Below, in pieces: positions 24,185 to 35,082 of a DNA stretch of 64,000 bases. Position numbers and translations under genes: made by a program. Every line of letters starts with the position of its first letter. Within the stretch, counting starts at the first letter, position 1. Source of the DNA: Piromyces finnis (lineage: Eukaryota > Neocallimastigomycota > Neocallimastigomycetes > Neocallimastigales > Neocallimastigaceae); the NCBI GenBank assembly GCA_002104945.1, contig MCFH01000015.1, positions 290,501-354,500 on the forward strand. The letters run 5' to 3'. The notes beneath the pieces are model-generated. The model ran no database searches and was not told the DNA's origin. It saw only the letters and a list, made by a program, of their open reading frames with translations.

Positions 24185-25531
24185 TCATATTTTATCTTCA
24201 TTAGCATTGACATCAAATATATTGATTTTTTCACGTTTTAAAAGGAAAACATAGGCAAGATAGGATACCACACTATCAAAAGCATTTCCACAACCAAAAA
24301 GAAGAGCAATACCGTACAAGGAAGGAGTCCAGACTTTAGCTTTATATAAAATATAAGCGATACCATAATAAATAGAATTTGTTATTACTGATTCAAAAAA
24401 CATATACCAAATCTTTCCTAAGCCATAAAAAGTAGAATCAAATACATTTTGAATAGCATATAATATATAAAATCCAATAAGAATTAAAACAAGTTTGTAT
24501 AGGGTATCAACATTATCACTATAATCTAAAACATGAATCATAAAAGGTTTCCATAACGGAATGGTCAAAAGCCATAAAAGACAAACGATTAAAGTAATGG
24601 CAAAATAACCTAAAGATAATCTTCTAACTGAATCTTTTTTTGTACCACATTCTTTTTTAATTAATTCGCCTAATTGAGTAATAGGAATTAAGAGCCAACC
24701 CCAAATGAAATTATTAGCTACCCAATAGGTTCCTTGTTCATTAACAACATTGACCATTTTACAAATCATAGCCATGTAGGCATAATTTCTAACAAAGGAT
24801 TCAAAACCAGAAACAAATCCCTTTTTAACAAACGATTTCATCCAACCAAACGACATTTTTTCTTTATTCCATATGGAGTAACCTTCATAGTTAATAATCC
24901 AAAGAGAGGCAACCAAAAGAATAGCATTAACAATAATATTGGAATAACCAATACCATTAACTCCTAAATTGAGAGAACAAGCAAGATTGGAAACAAGGAA
25001 TAAATCAACAAAAAGACATAAAATGAGTTTCATTACCGTGAAAATATATATATATTTTTCTTTATTTATCGTAATTAAAACAACGGTAATAAAGCTTACT
25101 AAAGTTGAAAAGATATTAGCAATAACTTCAATACGAATATAAGTTGCTGATTCTGCCTTAATATCCGAGGATACTGACATCCAATTTAATAATGGATGTA
25201 TAAATAAAATGATAATAACAGCTAATACAGTGTATACCACAAATGATACTAATAAACCTGTTTTTATTCTATTAATTAATTCTTTGGTTTTATCAATGGC
25301 TTCCCCGATAAAATAAAACAATGGTAGAATGATAGCTTCTTGAGTAATTTCAAATATTAAATTTACCCATGAAAGTTGACCAGCAATGGAATAAGCATAT
25401 TCACTGGGTAATTGTCCTATAAAATAGATTCTTACCGTAGTATAAATTGTAGGAATAAAAGCTAATACCATTAAAGCAATATACATTTTTATATTAAATT
25501 GCTTTAATGACTCGAACACTTTTTTCATCAT
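24185..25531 (-). CDS. MATE-type multidrug/organic cation exporter, bacterial-like
   Basis: 448 residues, intron-free, with about twelve hydrophobic segments spread over the whole length and a short hydrophilic C-terminus (NIFDVNANEDKI). The organisation (LSWVNLIFEITQEAIILPLFYF near the N-terminus, GVNGIGYSNII after helix 6, then a second half with IPITQLGEL) fits the MATE (MOP superfamily) flippases, which export drugs or metabolites in exchange for Na+ or H+. It resembles bacterial (clostridial-type) MATE proteins more than eukaryotic ones, and it lacks introns, so bacterial origin is plausible; anaerobic fungi are known to have taken up many bacterial genes. This origin is inference. Substrate unknown. 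A T-rich run lies just upstream of the start at 25531. Confidence 0.75.
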   Translation of the reverse strand: MMKKVFESLKQFNIKMYIALMVLAFIPTIYTTVRIYFIGQLPSEYAYSIAGQLSWVNLIFEITQEAIILPLFYFIGEAIDKTKELINRIKTGLLVSFVVYTVLAVIIILFIHPLLNWMSVSSDIKAESATYIRIEVIANIFSTLVSFITVVLITINKEKYIYIFTVMKLILCLFVDLFLVSNLACSLNLGVNGIGYSNIIVNAILLVASLWIINYEGYSIWNKEKMSFGWMKSFVKKGFVSGFESFVRNYAYMAMICKMVNVVNEQGTYWVANNFIWGWLLIPITQLGELIKKECGTKKDSVRRLSLGYFAITLIVCLLWLLTIPLWKPFMIHVLDYSDNVDTLYKLVLILIGFYILYAIQNVFDSTFYGLGKIWYMFFESVITNSIYYGIAYILYKAKVWTPSLYGIALLFGCGNAFDSVVSYLAYVFLLKREKINIFDVNANEDKI

Positions 25532-25950
25532 TTTTATTTTTATGAATGAAATACTATTTTTTTTTAAAAAAAAAAAAAAAAAAAAAGAATTTTTAGTATA
25601 AATGGTTAAGAATAAAAAAATTGAAATTTAGTTTAGATGCCAATGCTGTTTATTTTATATTATTTACCTATTCATATGTTCTATTATTAAATTGGACATA
25701 AAAATATATTGAACAAAAAAATGAAATTGCATTAAATTAATTGAACAAATAAAATCTTATTTAATAAGGTGTTGAGTTACACAAAATTCAAAATTTCAAA
25801 AGGGTTAGATCTTGATTTCTCTTTTTTTTTTGTGTGTGTGGTATTATTTAAAAAAAGGTTATGAAAAAAAGAAAGACTAAAAAAGTCATCTCTTTATTAA
25901 CTTTGCAATAATATGTAATAATATTTTAGTATTTTATTATTAAATTTTTA

Positions 25951-26259
25951 TTATTTTAATATACCATTTAATAAGTAAATAAAAAGAATTAAAAAAATTA
26001 CGTATATAAATTTCTTTTTTTTTAAAATGGATGGAGCAGTTTTATTTTGTTCATTAGTTAAATTATAAATGGATGGAGCAGTTTTATTTTGTTCATTAGT
26101 TAAATTATAAATGGATGGAGCAGTTTTATTTTGTTCATTAGTTAAATTATAAATGGATGGAGCAGTTTTATTTTGTTCATTAGTTAAATTATAAATGGAT
26201 GGAGCAGTTTTATTTTGTCCATTAGTTAAATTATAAATGGGTAGAAACTGAAAATACAA
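25951..26259 (-). CDS. Possible small repeat protein IYNLTNEQNKTAPS x5 with C-terminal membrane segment (uncertain)
   Basis: 102-codon ORF starting MYFQFLP. Five 14-residue units IYNLTNEQNKTAPS (the first has NGQNK) occupy most of it, followed by KKKK and a hydrophobic stretch FIYVIFLILFIYLLNGIL. Each unit contains two N-glycosylation sequons, NLT and NKT. There is no signal peptide, so if expressed it would be tail-anchored, in which case the sequons would face the cytosol. The repeat is almost perfect at DNA level, so the protein pattern could simply be a by-product of a 42-bp (3 x 14) minisatellite. Not recognised. Confidence 0.25.
   Translation of the reverse strand: MYFQFLPIYNLTNGQNKTAPSIYNLTNEQNKTAPSIYNLTNEQNKTAPSIYNLTNEQNKTAPSIYNLTNEQNKTAPSILKKKKFIYVIFLILFIYLLNGILK
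26027..26236. repeat. Minisatellite, five 42-bp units
   Basis: Units start at 26027, 26069, 26111, 26153 and 26195, each starting ATGGATGGAGCAGTTTTATT on the plus strand. They are identical apart from TCC for TTC in the last one, which points to recent expansion. Confidence 0.95.
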
Positions 26260-27511
26260 GAAGGAATATACAATTTACAAAAAGTAACAAAAATACCAAT
26301 TTATAATAAAAAATTTATTAATGTATTATTGTAAACGACCATCATATTATTATTATCAAAGAGTAGTTTTTTTTTTTAGACTAGGAATCAAAGAGTAGTA
26401 AAACTTTTAAAGGTTTGGTTTTTTTTTAATGAGATAGATCATCGATCTATAAGAATAGTGATTACATAAATTTATGATTATTACATAGATTTATTCATAC
26501 ATTTTAAAATTTTTATGATTTTTATCTTTTATTTAAGATGCAATCATTGGTCAAAAATATGTAACTATTCATAAATATATTATATAAAACCATAAATTAT
26601 ATTAAAAATGTGACCCTATCTATGATAAAAACCTGTCAAAGACTTTGATTATCATTTTATAGATAATCAAGTTTGAAGGATTAAAAGTAACTAACCTATT
26701 GAAAAAAGGAGTAAAAAACAGTAATAAAAGGTTATATATATATTTATGAATATGTAATAATATAGATTTAAACTATTTATATAAAAGTTTTATATTGTTA
26801 TTATTAGAAAGTAATAATAAAAGTAATATTAATTAGGATGATTATTAATAAAAAAAGAGCTTATCAATAACTTTTTACTTATCATTGTTGATATTGAATT
26901 TTAATTAAATTTGATATCAAATGATTTATTTCGTTTGGGTTTCGTTTAATTAAAATTTAAAAACTCTAATGATTAAGGAAGAATTTTATTAGGAAAAAAG
27001 CAACTTTTTCTTTTTTTTTTTTATAAAAAAAAGTAACAACAAAAAGAACCAAAAAAAAAAAAAAAGAAAAACAAAAGGATTGCATTAAACTTTTTTATAT
27101 ATAAAAAAAAAAAAGAAATATTTTAAATAAATAAAAACAAACAAGTTAAAAAAAACTTCAACCAAGTCTTTTACCAAAAAAAGAAAGAGGAAAAATTAAT
27201 AACCAAAAAAAACCTTTTTTTTTTTTTTACTGTAACTACTAAAAGTAAAAAAACAATTTCTTTTTTCTTTTTTTTTTTTTTTAGTTTTAATAATAATAAA
27301 GACTTGGATAGAAATTATTTAAAAATTGGTAAAAAACAAAAAAAGTAAAAACGTTATTGTTATAAAGTAAAAAGAATAACCGATAATATATATATATATT
27401 GATATCATTTCATTGTTTTTGTAAAAAAAAAAAAGAAAAAATATTATTGTAATTTAAAATTTCATATCGAATAGCGAAAAAGGATTTCAAAAAAAGAAAA
27501 ATTTATTCAAA

Positions 27512-29066
27512 ATGTCGGAAAACCAACCACTTCTTAATAATGAAAATGGTAATATTGATAGTCAAAATTATGACACCATTTCATATTCAACTGTCAATAG
27601 TACAATAAGTGATGTCAATGTTATCAATAATGACGATATTGAAAACGGATGTTCTTCTTTTCAAGCTTGTTTTAATACCATTAACCTTTTAGGTAATTAT
27701 TTTATAAGTATATTATTATATATTATTATTATTTTTTAAAAAAGAACTATAGAATTTGAAAATAGTTTTTCATGTTGGAGAATTGGGGAAAAAAATTAAA
27801 ATGGAATTAAATTTAGAATTAAAGGAAATTTAAATATATCATATATATAAAAAAGAATTTCGAAATTGAATGTTGTAATTAAAACTAATTAACCATTTTT
27901 TTAAAATTCATATTTCTATATTTCTATATTTTTATATTTTTATATTTCTATATTATCATATACATACCCTATATTTTACTGTTTATGAAATATTTAAAAA
28001 AAAATTATAATAATTTCATGATAATCAATATATATATATATAAAGCTGGTATTGGTATTATGGCTATACCATATTGTTTTAAAATTGGAGGTGTTATTCC
28101 TTCCATTTTCTTTTTAATTACTATGGGTACAATTTCAAGATATACTGCTAGTCTTATCGGTAAATGTATTAAAAAGGATTGTTCATTAAACTCTTATTCT
28201 ATTATGGGTTTAAAATTATTTGGAAAAACAGGTTGTTCTATCATTTCATTATTCTTTATTTTTGAACTCTTTTGTTCCTTAATGGCTAATCTTATATTAG
28301 TGAGAGATACCATCAATTTATTATACCCAAAAATTCCTCAATATATCTGCTTACTCATTGCCTTTGGATGTTGTTCATCCTTGACTTACATTAAAAAATT
28401 AGTCACACTCTCTTGGATTTCATTAATTGGTTTGTTAGCCACTTTTTCATTGTTCATTGTTTTAATATTTAATGGACTTTCAAACCCTACAGGTCCAGGT
28501 TCTCTTTTCGATATTCAACAAATTAATTTATGGCCAAAAGATTTCCTTGGTCTTTTCACGGTTATAGGAATTTTCGAAATGGGATTTTCCGGACACTCTG
28601 GTAAAAAAATAAAAATTAATTTTTTATATATATTTAAATGATATATAAGAAAGATATTCAATCTTTTTAGATTTATATATAGCTAACGACCATATTTTTT
28701 TATATTTATTTTTTTTTATCTCTATAACTTAATAATACCTACCTATATTTATCTACATCTATTTTTATATATCTATCTTATATTTAAACCTATATATTTA
28801 TATTATTTACCTATATTTATGTTCCCATTTATATCTATCCATATTATCTATATTTATTCAAATATTATATTTTGATAACTAGTATTCCCAAGTATTTACC
28901 TATCTTTAACAAAAAAGAAAAAGTTTAATGGAGTTTTAACCTTTTCTTATTCCTGGATTATTATTTTATACCTTTTATTTGGTTTAGCTGGTGCTTTTAT
29001 GTATGGTGAAGATACCTATCCACAGGTAAAATAGAAGCAAATAATAATATATATAGTGATAATATG

Positions 29067-29115
<49 letters not shown>

Positions 29116-29132
29116 GCATAATAATAATAAAC

Positions 29133-29216
<84 letters not shown>

Positions 29217-29767
29217 TAATAATAATAGTAATATATAGTAATAATGCATATATAAACAATAATATACTTTATTATTGAATATTAAAAAAACTAATAAATA
29301 CTAATTATTTTATACAACTGATCTAAATTTAATAGATTATGCAAAATATATATGCTACCCTTAATAGCAAGACACAGTTTATTGGTAATATAGCGGCATG
29401 GATTATTATTATTGTACCAATTACAAAGTATGCTTTACTTATGGATCCAATAGCTTTTTCAGTAACTCAATTCATTTCTTCAAACTTTTCAAAAATAAAT
29501 ACAGAATCCAACATCTTTTTTGTCAGTTTAAAAACCATAATAACCACATTAGCTCTTATTAGTGTTATTATTGTTCCAATGTTCCAAACTATTTTGGGTG
29601 TCATGGGAAGTGCATTATGTACGGTGACTGCTTTAATCTTTCCAATTTTATGCTATCTTAAAACACATAAAGAAGCCAATAGACCTATTCATTATTTATT
29701 ATTAGCATTTTGTCTTTCTATCTGTATTTTTGGTACTATAGGAGCAGTTCATTCACTTCGTCAATAA
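27512..29767 (+). CDS. AVT-like amino acid transporter (AAAP family), tandem copy 1
   Basis: Exons 27512-27692, 28046-28600, 28883-29025 and 29336-29767, 436 residues. An acidic, hydrophilic N-terminal tail (MSENQPLLNNENG, with a dileucine-type LLN) precedes about eleven membrane segments. Family marks include the first helix AGIGIMAIPYCFKIGG and the LFTVIGIFEMGFSGHSG segment, typical of Aa_trans/SLC36-38-type proteins such as vacuolar AVT transporters, which move neutral amino acids with protons across the vacuolar or plasma membrane. Exon 2 has exactly the same length (555) and phase as in the neighbour at 31654. It has one more intron (29026-29335), filled largely with a TAA repeat, than the neighbour. 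Substrate and location are inferred. Confidence 0.88.
29064..29222. repeat. TAA trinucleotide microsatellite within an intron
   Basis: About 50 AAT/TAA units with a few CAT interruptions, inside intron 3 of the first amino acid transporter gene. Confidence 0.95.
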
Positions 29768-31653
29768 AATACTTTAACACTATTTCAAAGTATTATTTCA
29801 AAAAAAATACGTTGTTTTATCACTACAATTATCATTCTAGATAGATAAAACTATTTTAATAATGTGATTTATTAAAATAGTTTATACTTTTATAAATAGA
29901 TATATTTCTTTTATCGTAACCATACCTTTTTTTTTTTCCATAAAATATTAATATCTTCTTTTTATTCACTACTGATAGTTTTATTTTTTAAAAAAAAACT
30001 ATAGTTTTCACTATAATTGTAAAAAATAATAATACTTTATAATAATAATAAATTGTCATTATCCTATAAAGTTGTTATTATGCTTTTTTTCCTTTTTATT
30101 ATTATTAAATTATTGTCAAGGGTGTTGGGGGCTTTTTTTTTTCTTTTATTATACTTGAAAATTGTATACTTTTAATTTTTTATATTAAATAAAAGCAAAA
30201 ATAAAAATATTTACCTTTGATAAGATTAAGAAACTTTGTACTTTTATATAAACTAATTTTTTTTAATTATTATTTTATTTTTCATATTTGATATTATGAA
30301 TAAAGAATTTCCTTTTTTTTTTTTGGTAATCCATATCCATACAAAAGTAAATTGACATTTATATTACTTTCCTTTTTTCTTTTAGCATAATTTATATTTT
30401 TTACTTTTTACTTTTGTACTTGCTCTACCGTTCAATAGAGGGTAATAGAATTAGAAAAAAAAAAAAAAAAAAAAAAAAAAAAGGAAATATTATTTATATA
30501 TTTATTTAAAATTTAAAAAAAAAAAATGAAAACTTTTTCCTACTAAATAGATTTTGTATTCCATATTCCTTTTTTTTTTTTCCACTTCCACTTCCACCTC
30601 CTTTCCATATACTTTTTTTTTTTTATTGGCATTTTATTAAATCATTTTTTGATGTTGTTTTCTTTTTTTAAAAAATGTAAACTAACAATTTATTGGTTGA
30701 TGATAAACTAATGTTAACACATTTTAACTCTTTTCTTTATTAGTATTGGTTTAAAATCAACAAATTTCATGAAAACCTCCATCAGCAATTTGTTGATTTT
30801 TTAATTTAATTAATTTCATATTTTTTAATTAATTAAAAATTAGTTAATAAATTAAATTTTTTTAATATTAAAATTTCACTTTAAAAAAAATAATATATTA
30901 GCGAAGGTGCATTGATTGGATTTTTTATGGGTAAAAAAATGTTAACTCACCATTTCACCATCCACCACCAACCATCAATTCACAAATTTTTTTGGGAAAG
31001 GTTTGAATAATGCTACAGAAAACAAAATACCAGTTGCAGCAGCAACAGCAATAGCAACAGCTAATAAGTCGTATTAATAAAGAAATTATTGATGTTTTTT
31101 TTTTTTTTTTTTTTTTTTTTTCCTTTTTACAATTGGTTTAAAGTTTTTTTTTTATTGATTATTGGATAATTTCAATTTAAAAATTTATAATTGAAATATA
31201 TTAAAAGATATATTAAAAAAAAAAAAAAAAAAACTATTAATTTAATCCATCCACCACCATCAACAGCTCTTTTTTTTTTTTTTTTTTTTTTACCTTTACA
31301 AAAACTAAAAACTAAAAACTAAAAAAAAAAATATTTATTTAAATAGAAAAAGGATTTCCTTTTTTTTTTTTTTTTCTTCTTCATTTCAACTTTCAATATT
31401 TTATAATTTGTATAGTTTTTAAAAAGAAGGAAAAAAAAATATTATATAAATACCTTTTTCATATTTAAATAAATTATTAATTAAAAAAAGATACTACAAA
31501 CTAAAAAAAAAAAAAGAAAGATATATCAAGAAAAAAAAAAAAAAAAAAAGAAATAAAAAATAAAACTAGATAAATATAAGAATAAAAAATAAAGTGAAAA
31601 TAATAATAATAAAAGATAGTGTATTAAAAAAAAAAAAAAAAAAGGATATAAAA
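29768..31653. other. Intergenic region between the tandem transporter genes
   Basis: Very rich in A and T runs (30454-30481, 31099-31121, 31269-31290 and others). Two C-rich/G-rich motifs stand out (separate entry in findings). A short minus-strand frame near 31065-30990 reads AVAIAVAAATGILFSVALF after a possible acceptor, but no partner exon was found. Confidence 0.5.
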
Positions 31654-33285
31654 ATGTCAGAAATTTTAGAAGAACAACAACCACTTATTGGTTCTAGTGA
31701 GTCTATTTCATATGCTGCAATAAATAATAATGGAGAAGTCGTACCATCTGTTGAAAATGGTGTAGATAATGAAGAAGGTTGTACTGCTCCACAAGCTTCA
31801 TTTAACATGATAAATCTTTTAGGTAAATAGAGAATTTATAAAATTTTTGAAATTACTTTTTTGTTATTATTTATTTATTTATTATATATTTTGAAATAAA
31901 TAAATAAAAACAAACATACTTTTTATTATTTAATAATAATAATATTATTATTATTAATCTTTATATATAATTATAATAAAAATTCCCTTTTAATAAAATA
32001 AAAAAAAAAAAAAAAAATAGCTGGTTTAGGTATTATGTCTATTCCATATTGTTTTAAAATTGGTGGTGTTATCCCTTCTGTTGTTTTCTTAATTTTATTA
32101 GGTTTTACCGCAAAGTATACAGCTAGTATTATTGGAAAATGTATCAAAAAGGATGATTCTATTAATTCTCTTGCTGTTATGGGTTTAAAATTATTTGGTA
32201 AAACTGGTTGTACCATCATTTCTACCTTTTTCATCTTTGATCTTTTCTTTTCTATGATGGCTAACCTTATTTTAGTAAAGGATACTCTTCATTTGGTTTT
32301 CCCCCAAATCTCTCCATATGTTTGCTTAATTATTGCTTTCATTTGCTGTACCTCTTTAACCTGGATTAAAAAATTGGTTACCTTATCTTGGGTTTCTTTA
32401 ATCGGTTTATTATCTATGTTTGCTTTATTCGTTATTTTAATCTTTAACGGTCTTGCCACTCCAAATGCTCCAGGTTCTCTTTGGGAAATTCAAAAACTTC
32501 CTTTATGGCCAGAAAGTACTCTTGGATTCTTTACAATTTTAGGTATTTTTGAAATGGGTTTCTCAGGTCATTCAGGTAACTCTTTGTTTATTATTATTAT
32601 TATTGTTATTGCTATTACTCCTACTACTATTTTTATTTTGTAATAAAAAAAGAATAAAAAGAAAGAATACTAATTTTTTTTTTTTAAAACATTTTGTTTA
32701 AAATTTATAGTTTTACCAAGTATTTTCTTATCGTTAAAGAGAAGAAAAAACTTCAAGACTGTTTTAAATGTTTCATTCTTATGGATCATTGTCTTTTATC
32801 TTATGTTTGGATTTGTTGGTGCTTTCATGTATGGTTCACAAACTCTTCCACAAATTGTTCAAAATTTACATTCTACCTTGAATAGCAAAACTCAATTTTT
32901 AGGTACTTTAATTTCATGGATTATTATTATCGTTCCAATCACAAAGTTTGCTTTAATTATGGATCCAATTGCTGTAGCTACTACTGTATTTCTTAAAAGT
33001 AAACAATCCGTTGTAAATACGGAATCAAGAGCTTTCTTTGTTAGTTTAAGAACAATTTTAAGTTTCTTTGTTCTTCTTGCTTCCATTCTCATTCCAAAAT
33101 TCCATTCTGTTCTTGGTATTATTGGTGCTGCTTTAACCTCGGTTACCGGTTTAATGTTCCCAATTCTCAGTTACCTTAAGATGTATCCAAATGCTAACAG
33201 ACCATTACACTATTTATTATTCGCTTTCTGTTTAATCGTTTCTATTATGGGTACTATTGGTGCTTTTGCTTCTCTTAAGAATTAG
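31654..33285 (+). CDS. AVT-like amino acid transporter (AAAP family), tandem copy 2
   Basis: Exons 31654-31822, 32021-32575 and 32711-33285, 432 residues. Same plan as the copy at 27512: acidic N-terminal tail (MSEILEEQQPLIGSS), first helix AGLGIMSIPYCFKIGG, FFTILGIFEMGFSGHSG, then VLPSIFLSLKRRKNF and a conserved C-terminal half. First two introns sit at the same codons and in the same phases as in copy 1; the third intron of copy 1 is absent. Coding sequence here is richer in preferred codons (GGT, ACC, ATC, CTT) than copy 1, suggesting higher expression. A direct duplication is the simplest origin. Amino acid/proton symport is inferred from family. Confidence 0.9.
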
Positions 33286-33984
33286 ATAGGAAGAAAAAAA
33301 AAATATATCAAATTTATAGAAATAAAAAACATAATTTTTTGGATACCTTTTTTTTAAAGAATATTAAATACCTTTTGAATTTTATGATTTGTATATAAAT
33401 TCAAAAAAAAAAAAAAAAAATTTTTTTAAAAATCATCAAGATAATGTAAAAAGAAGATAAAAATATTAACAACAACAACAATAATAATAATAATATCCTA
33501 TCATTATCATTTTATACAGCGGTGACATTTTTTTTTATTAGGGGAAGAAAGGAAGGGAAATAGTAAAAAAAAAAAAAAAAAACATATTTTCTATATTAAT
33601 CCTTCATTAGAAATATCTTTTATTTATATATATATACCATTACTATTCTTATCTAAATATAAAATATAAACATTCATCATATATCTAATAAATTAATTGT
33701 AATATACAATAATAATCAAATAATTCAATGAAAAATAATAAAAGTTTTTTATTATGTAGATCCTATGTCATATAAATATAAATATATATGAATATTTTAT
33801 TTTAATAAAAATGAAAATTTAAAAATAAAAAAAAAATTATTAAACTAAATCATTTTTATCCTTTTCTTTTTTTTTCTTCATTTATGTTTTTAATGAAAAA
33901 AAAAATTTATAAATTGTAAAGTATCTAAATACAATAAAAAGTGATTTTTTTTTTCTATTTAATCTTTATCCAAATTTATTATTG
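33286..33984. other. AT-rich intergenic region
   Basis: 3' flank of the second transporter gene. Short CAA/TAA repeats near 33466-33493 and A/T runs; nothing else seen. Confidence 0.5.
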
Positions 33985-34176
33985 ACTTATTTAATGAGAG
34001 AATGATGATAATCTCGAAATATAAAATCCCAATCATCAATGATAAGAGCAATATCTCTACCCGTCTCTTTTGTAATTTCATCAAACATAAATAGTTTTTG
34101 TACTATCGCATTCAAAATTTACTATAGATTCTTTTTAACCTCATTTACAATAGATGTTTTGATAAATTCAATTCCT

Positions 34177-34187
34177 TCATCGATACT
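34177..34187. repeat. 5' target-site duplication of LINE copy C
   Basis: TCATCGATACT, repeated exactly at 39891-39901 after the poly(A) tail. Confidence 0.85.
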
Positions 34188-34190
34188 TTC

Positions 34191-34445
34191 CCTCTTGGGA
34201 ACGTGCCTTCATTTATTTAATAAATGTAGTTTCTCAAGGGGGTCTACTCATGCTCATGGTACTGAGAGAGTAGAAAGAATTAAATCCAAGTATTGCGCAA
34301 TGGATGCTTGGTGCCCTCTTAGGAACGTGCCTTCATTTATTTAATAAATGGAGTTTATCAAGGGGGTCTACTCATGCTCATGGTACTGAGAGAGTAGAAA
34401 GAATTAAATCCAAGCATTGCGCAATGGATGCTTGGTTAGTCTTTA
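34191..34445. repeat. Tandem 5' UTR monomers of LINE copy C
   Basis: Two units of about 124 bp starting CCTCTTGGGAACGTGCC and CCTCTTAGGAACGTGCC. Each holds TACTCATGCTCATGGTACTGA and the palindrome CATTGCGCAATG inside a CCAAGCAT...ATGCTTGG inverted repeat (unit 2: 34420-34445). Copy A has these two plus a 5' partial unit (17212-17561). Confidence 0.88.
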
Positions 34446-35082
34446 AGGGAAAATTATTAGGACTAAGCTCATGGTACTGAGCGATTAAAAAACATTTTAT
34501 TCATCGAATTTAAGTATTTGATGAATAAGTTGAATGTTTGATACTCAGGTAAGTTTGTATAGTATTTAATTAGAAGAGTAATACATTTTGTTGCTGTATT
34601 TTTTTCTTTTATTCATGTATTCATGTAGTACTACTCTTCTCTTGTAAGAATCCAATGTAGTCAACTTTAGCATTTGCATTGTATTTTTATATTCATGTAG
34701 CTATTGTTGTATTGTTTCTTGTAAGAGACTGATTCACTCTACATCATGTAAAAATACTATTCACAAGCTTTCTGGTGTCGACATTCTTGATTCAAATTTT
34801 TTACCAATTTAAATATTTAATGAAAAGTAAAGTCAAACAATTTTAGTGTCAAAAAGCGAATCGAATTTACTAACAACAAACCAAAACTAGAATTTTTAAA
34901 GAAAATTTACAACTAGAATTCAAAAAAAAATGAAACTTTAAACAAAGCATCGTAACAATTTTTGTACTATCCAGTACTTTTAAGAAGAGAGAGAGAGACA
35001 GATTTTTTCCATATACGTTATATTTATAATTTTTATTAGTATTTATTTTATATTCAATATTTTTTAATTAGAATTTATTATC

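Larger units (their letters stand above)
25532..27511. other. AT-rich intergenic region with a coding-capable minisatellite
   Basis: Between the MATE gene and the first amino acid transporter. The only structured element is the 42-bp array at 26027-26236 and its ORF. The last 500 bases, rich in A runs, would hold the transporter promoter. Confidence 0.55.

Noticed and set aside
29016-29259. Poly-Leu and poly-Tyr ORFs
   Set aside because: Translation of the TAA array in the transporter intron.
30990-31076. Minus-strand exon-like frame AVAIAVAAATGILFSVALF
   Set aside because: Possible acceptor only; no start, donor or partner exon found, and it ends quickly.
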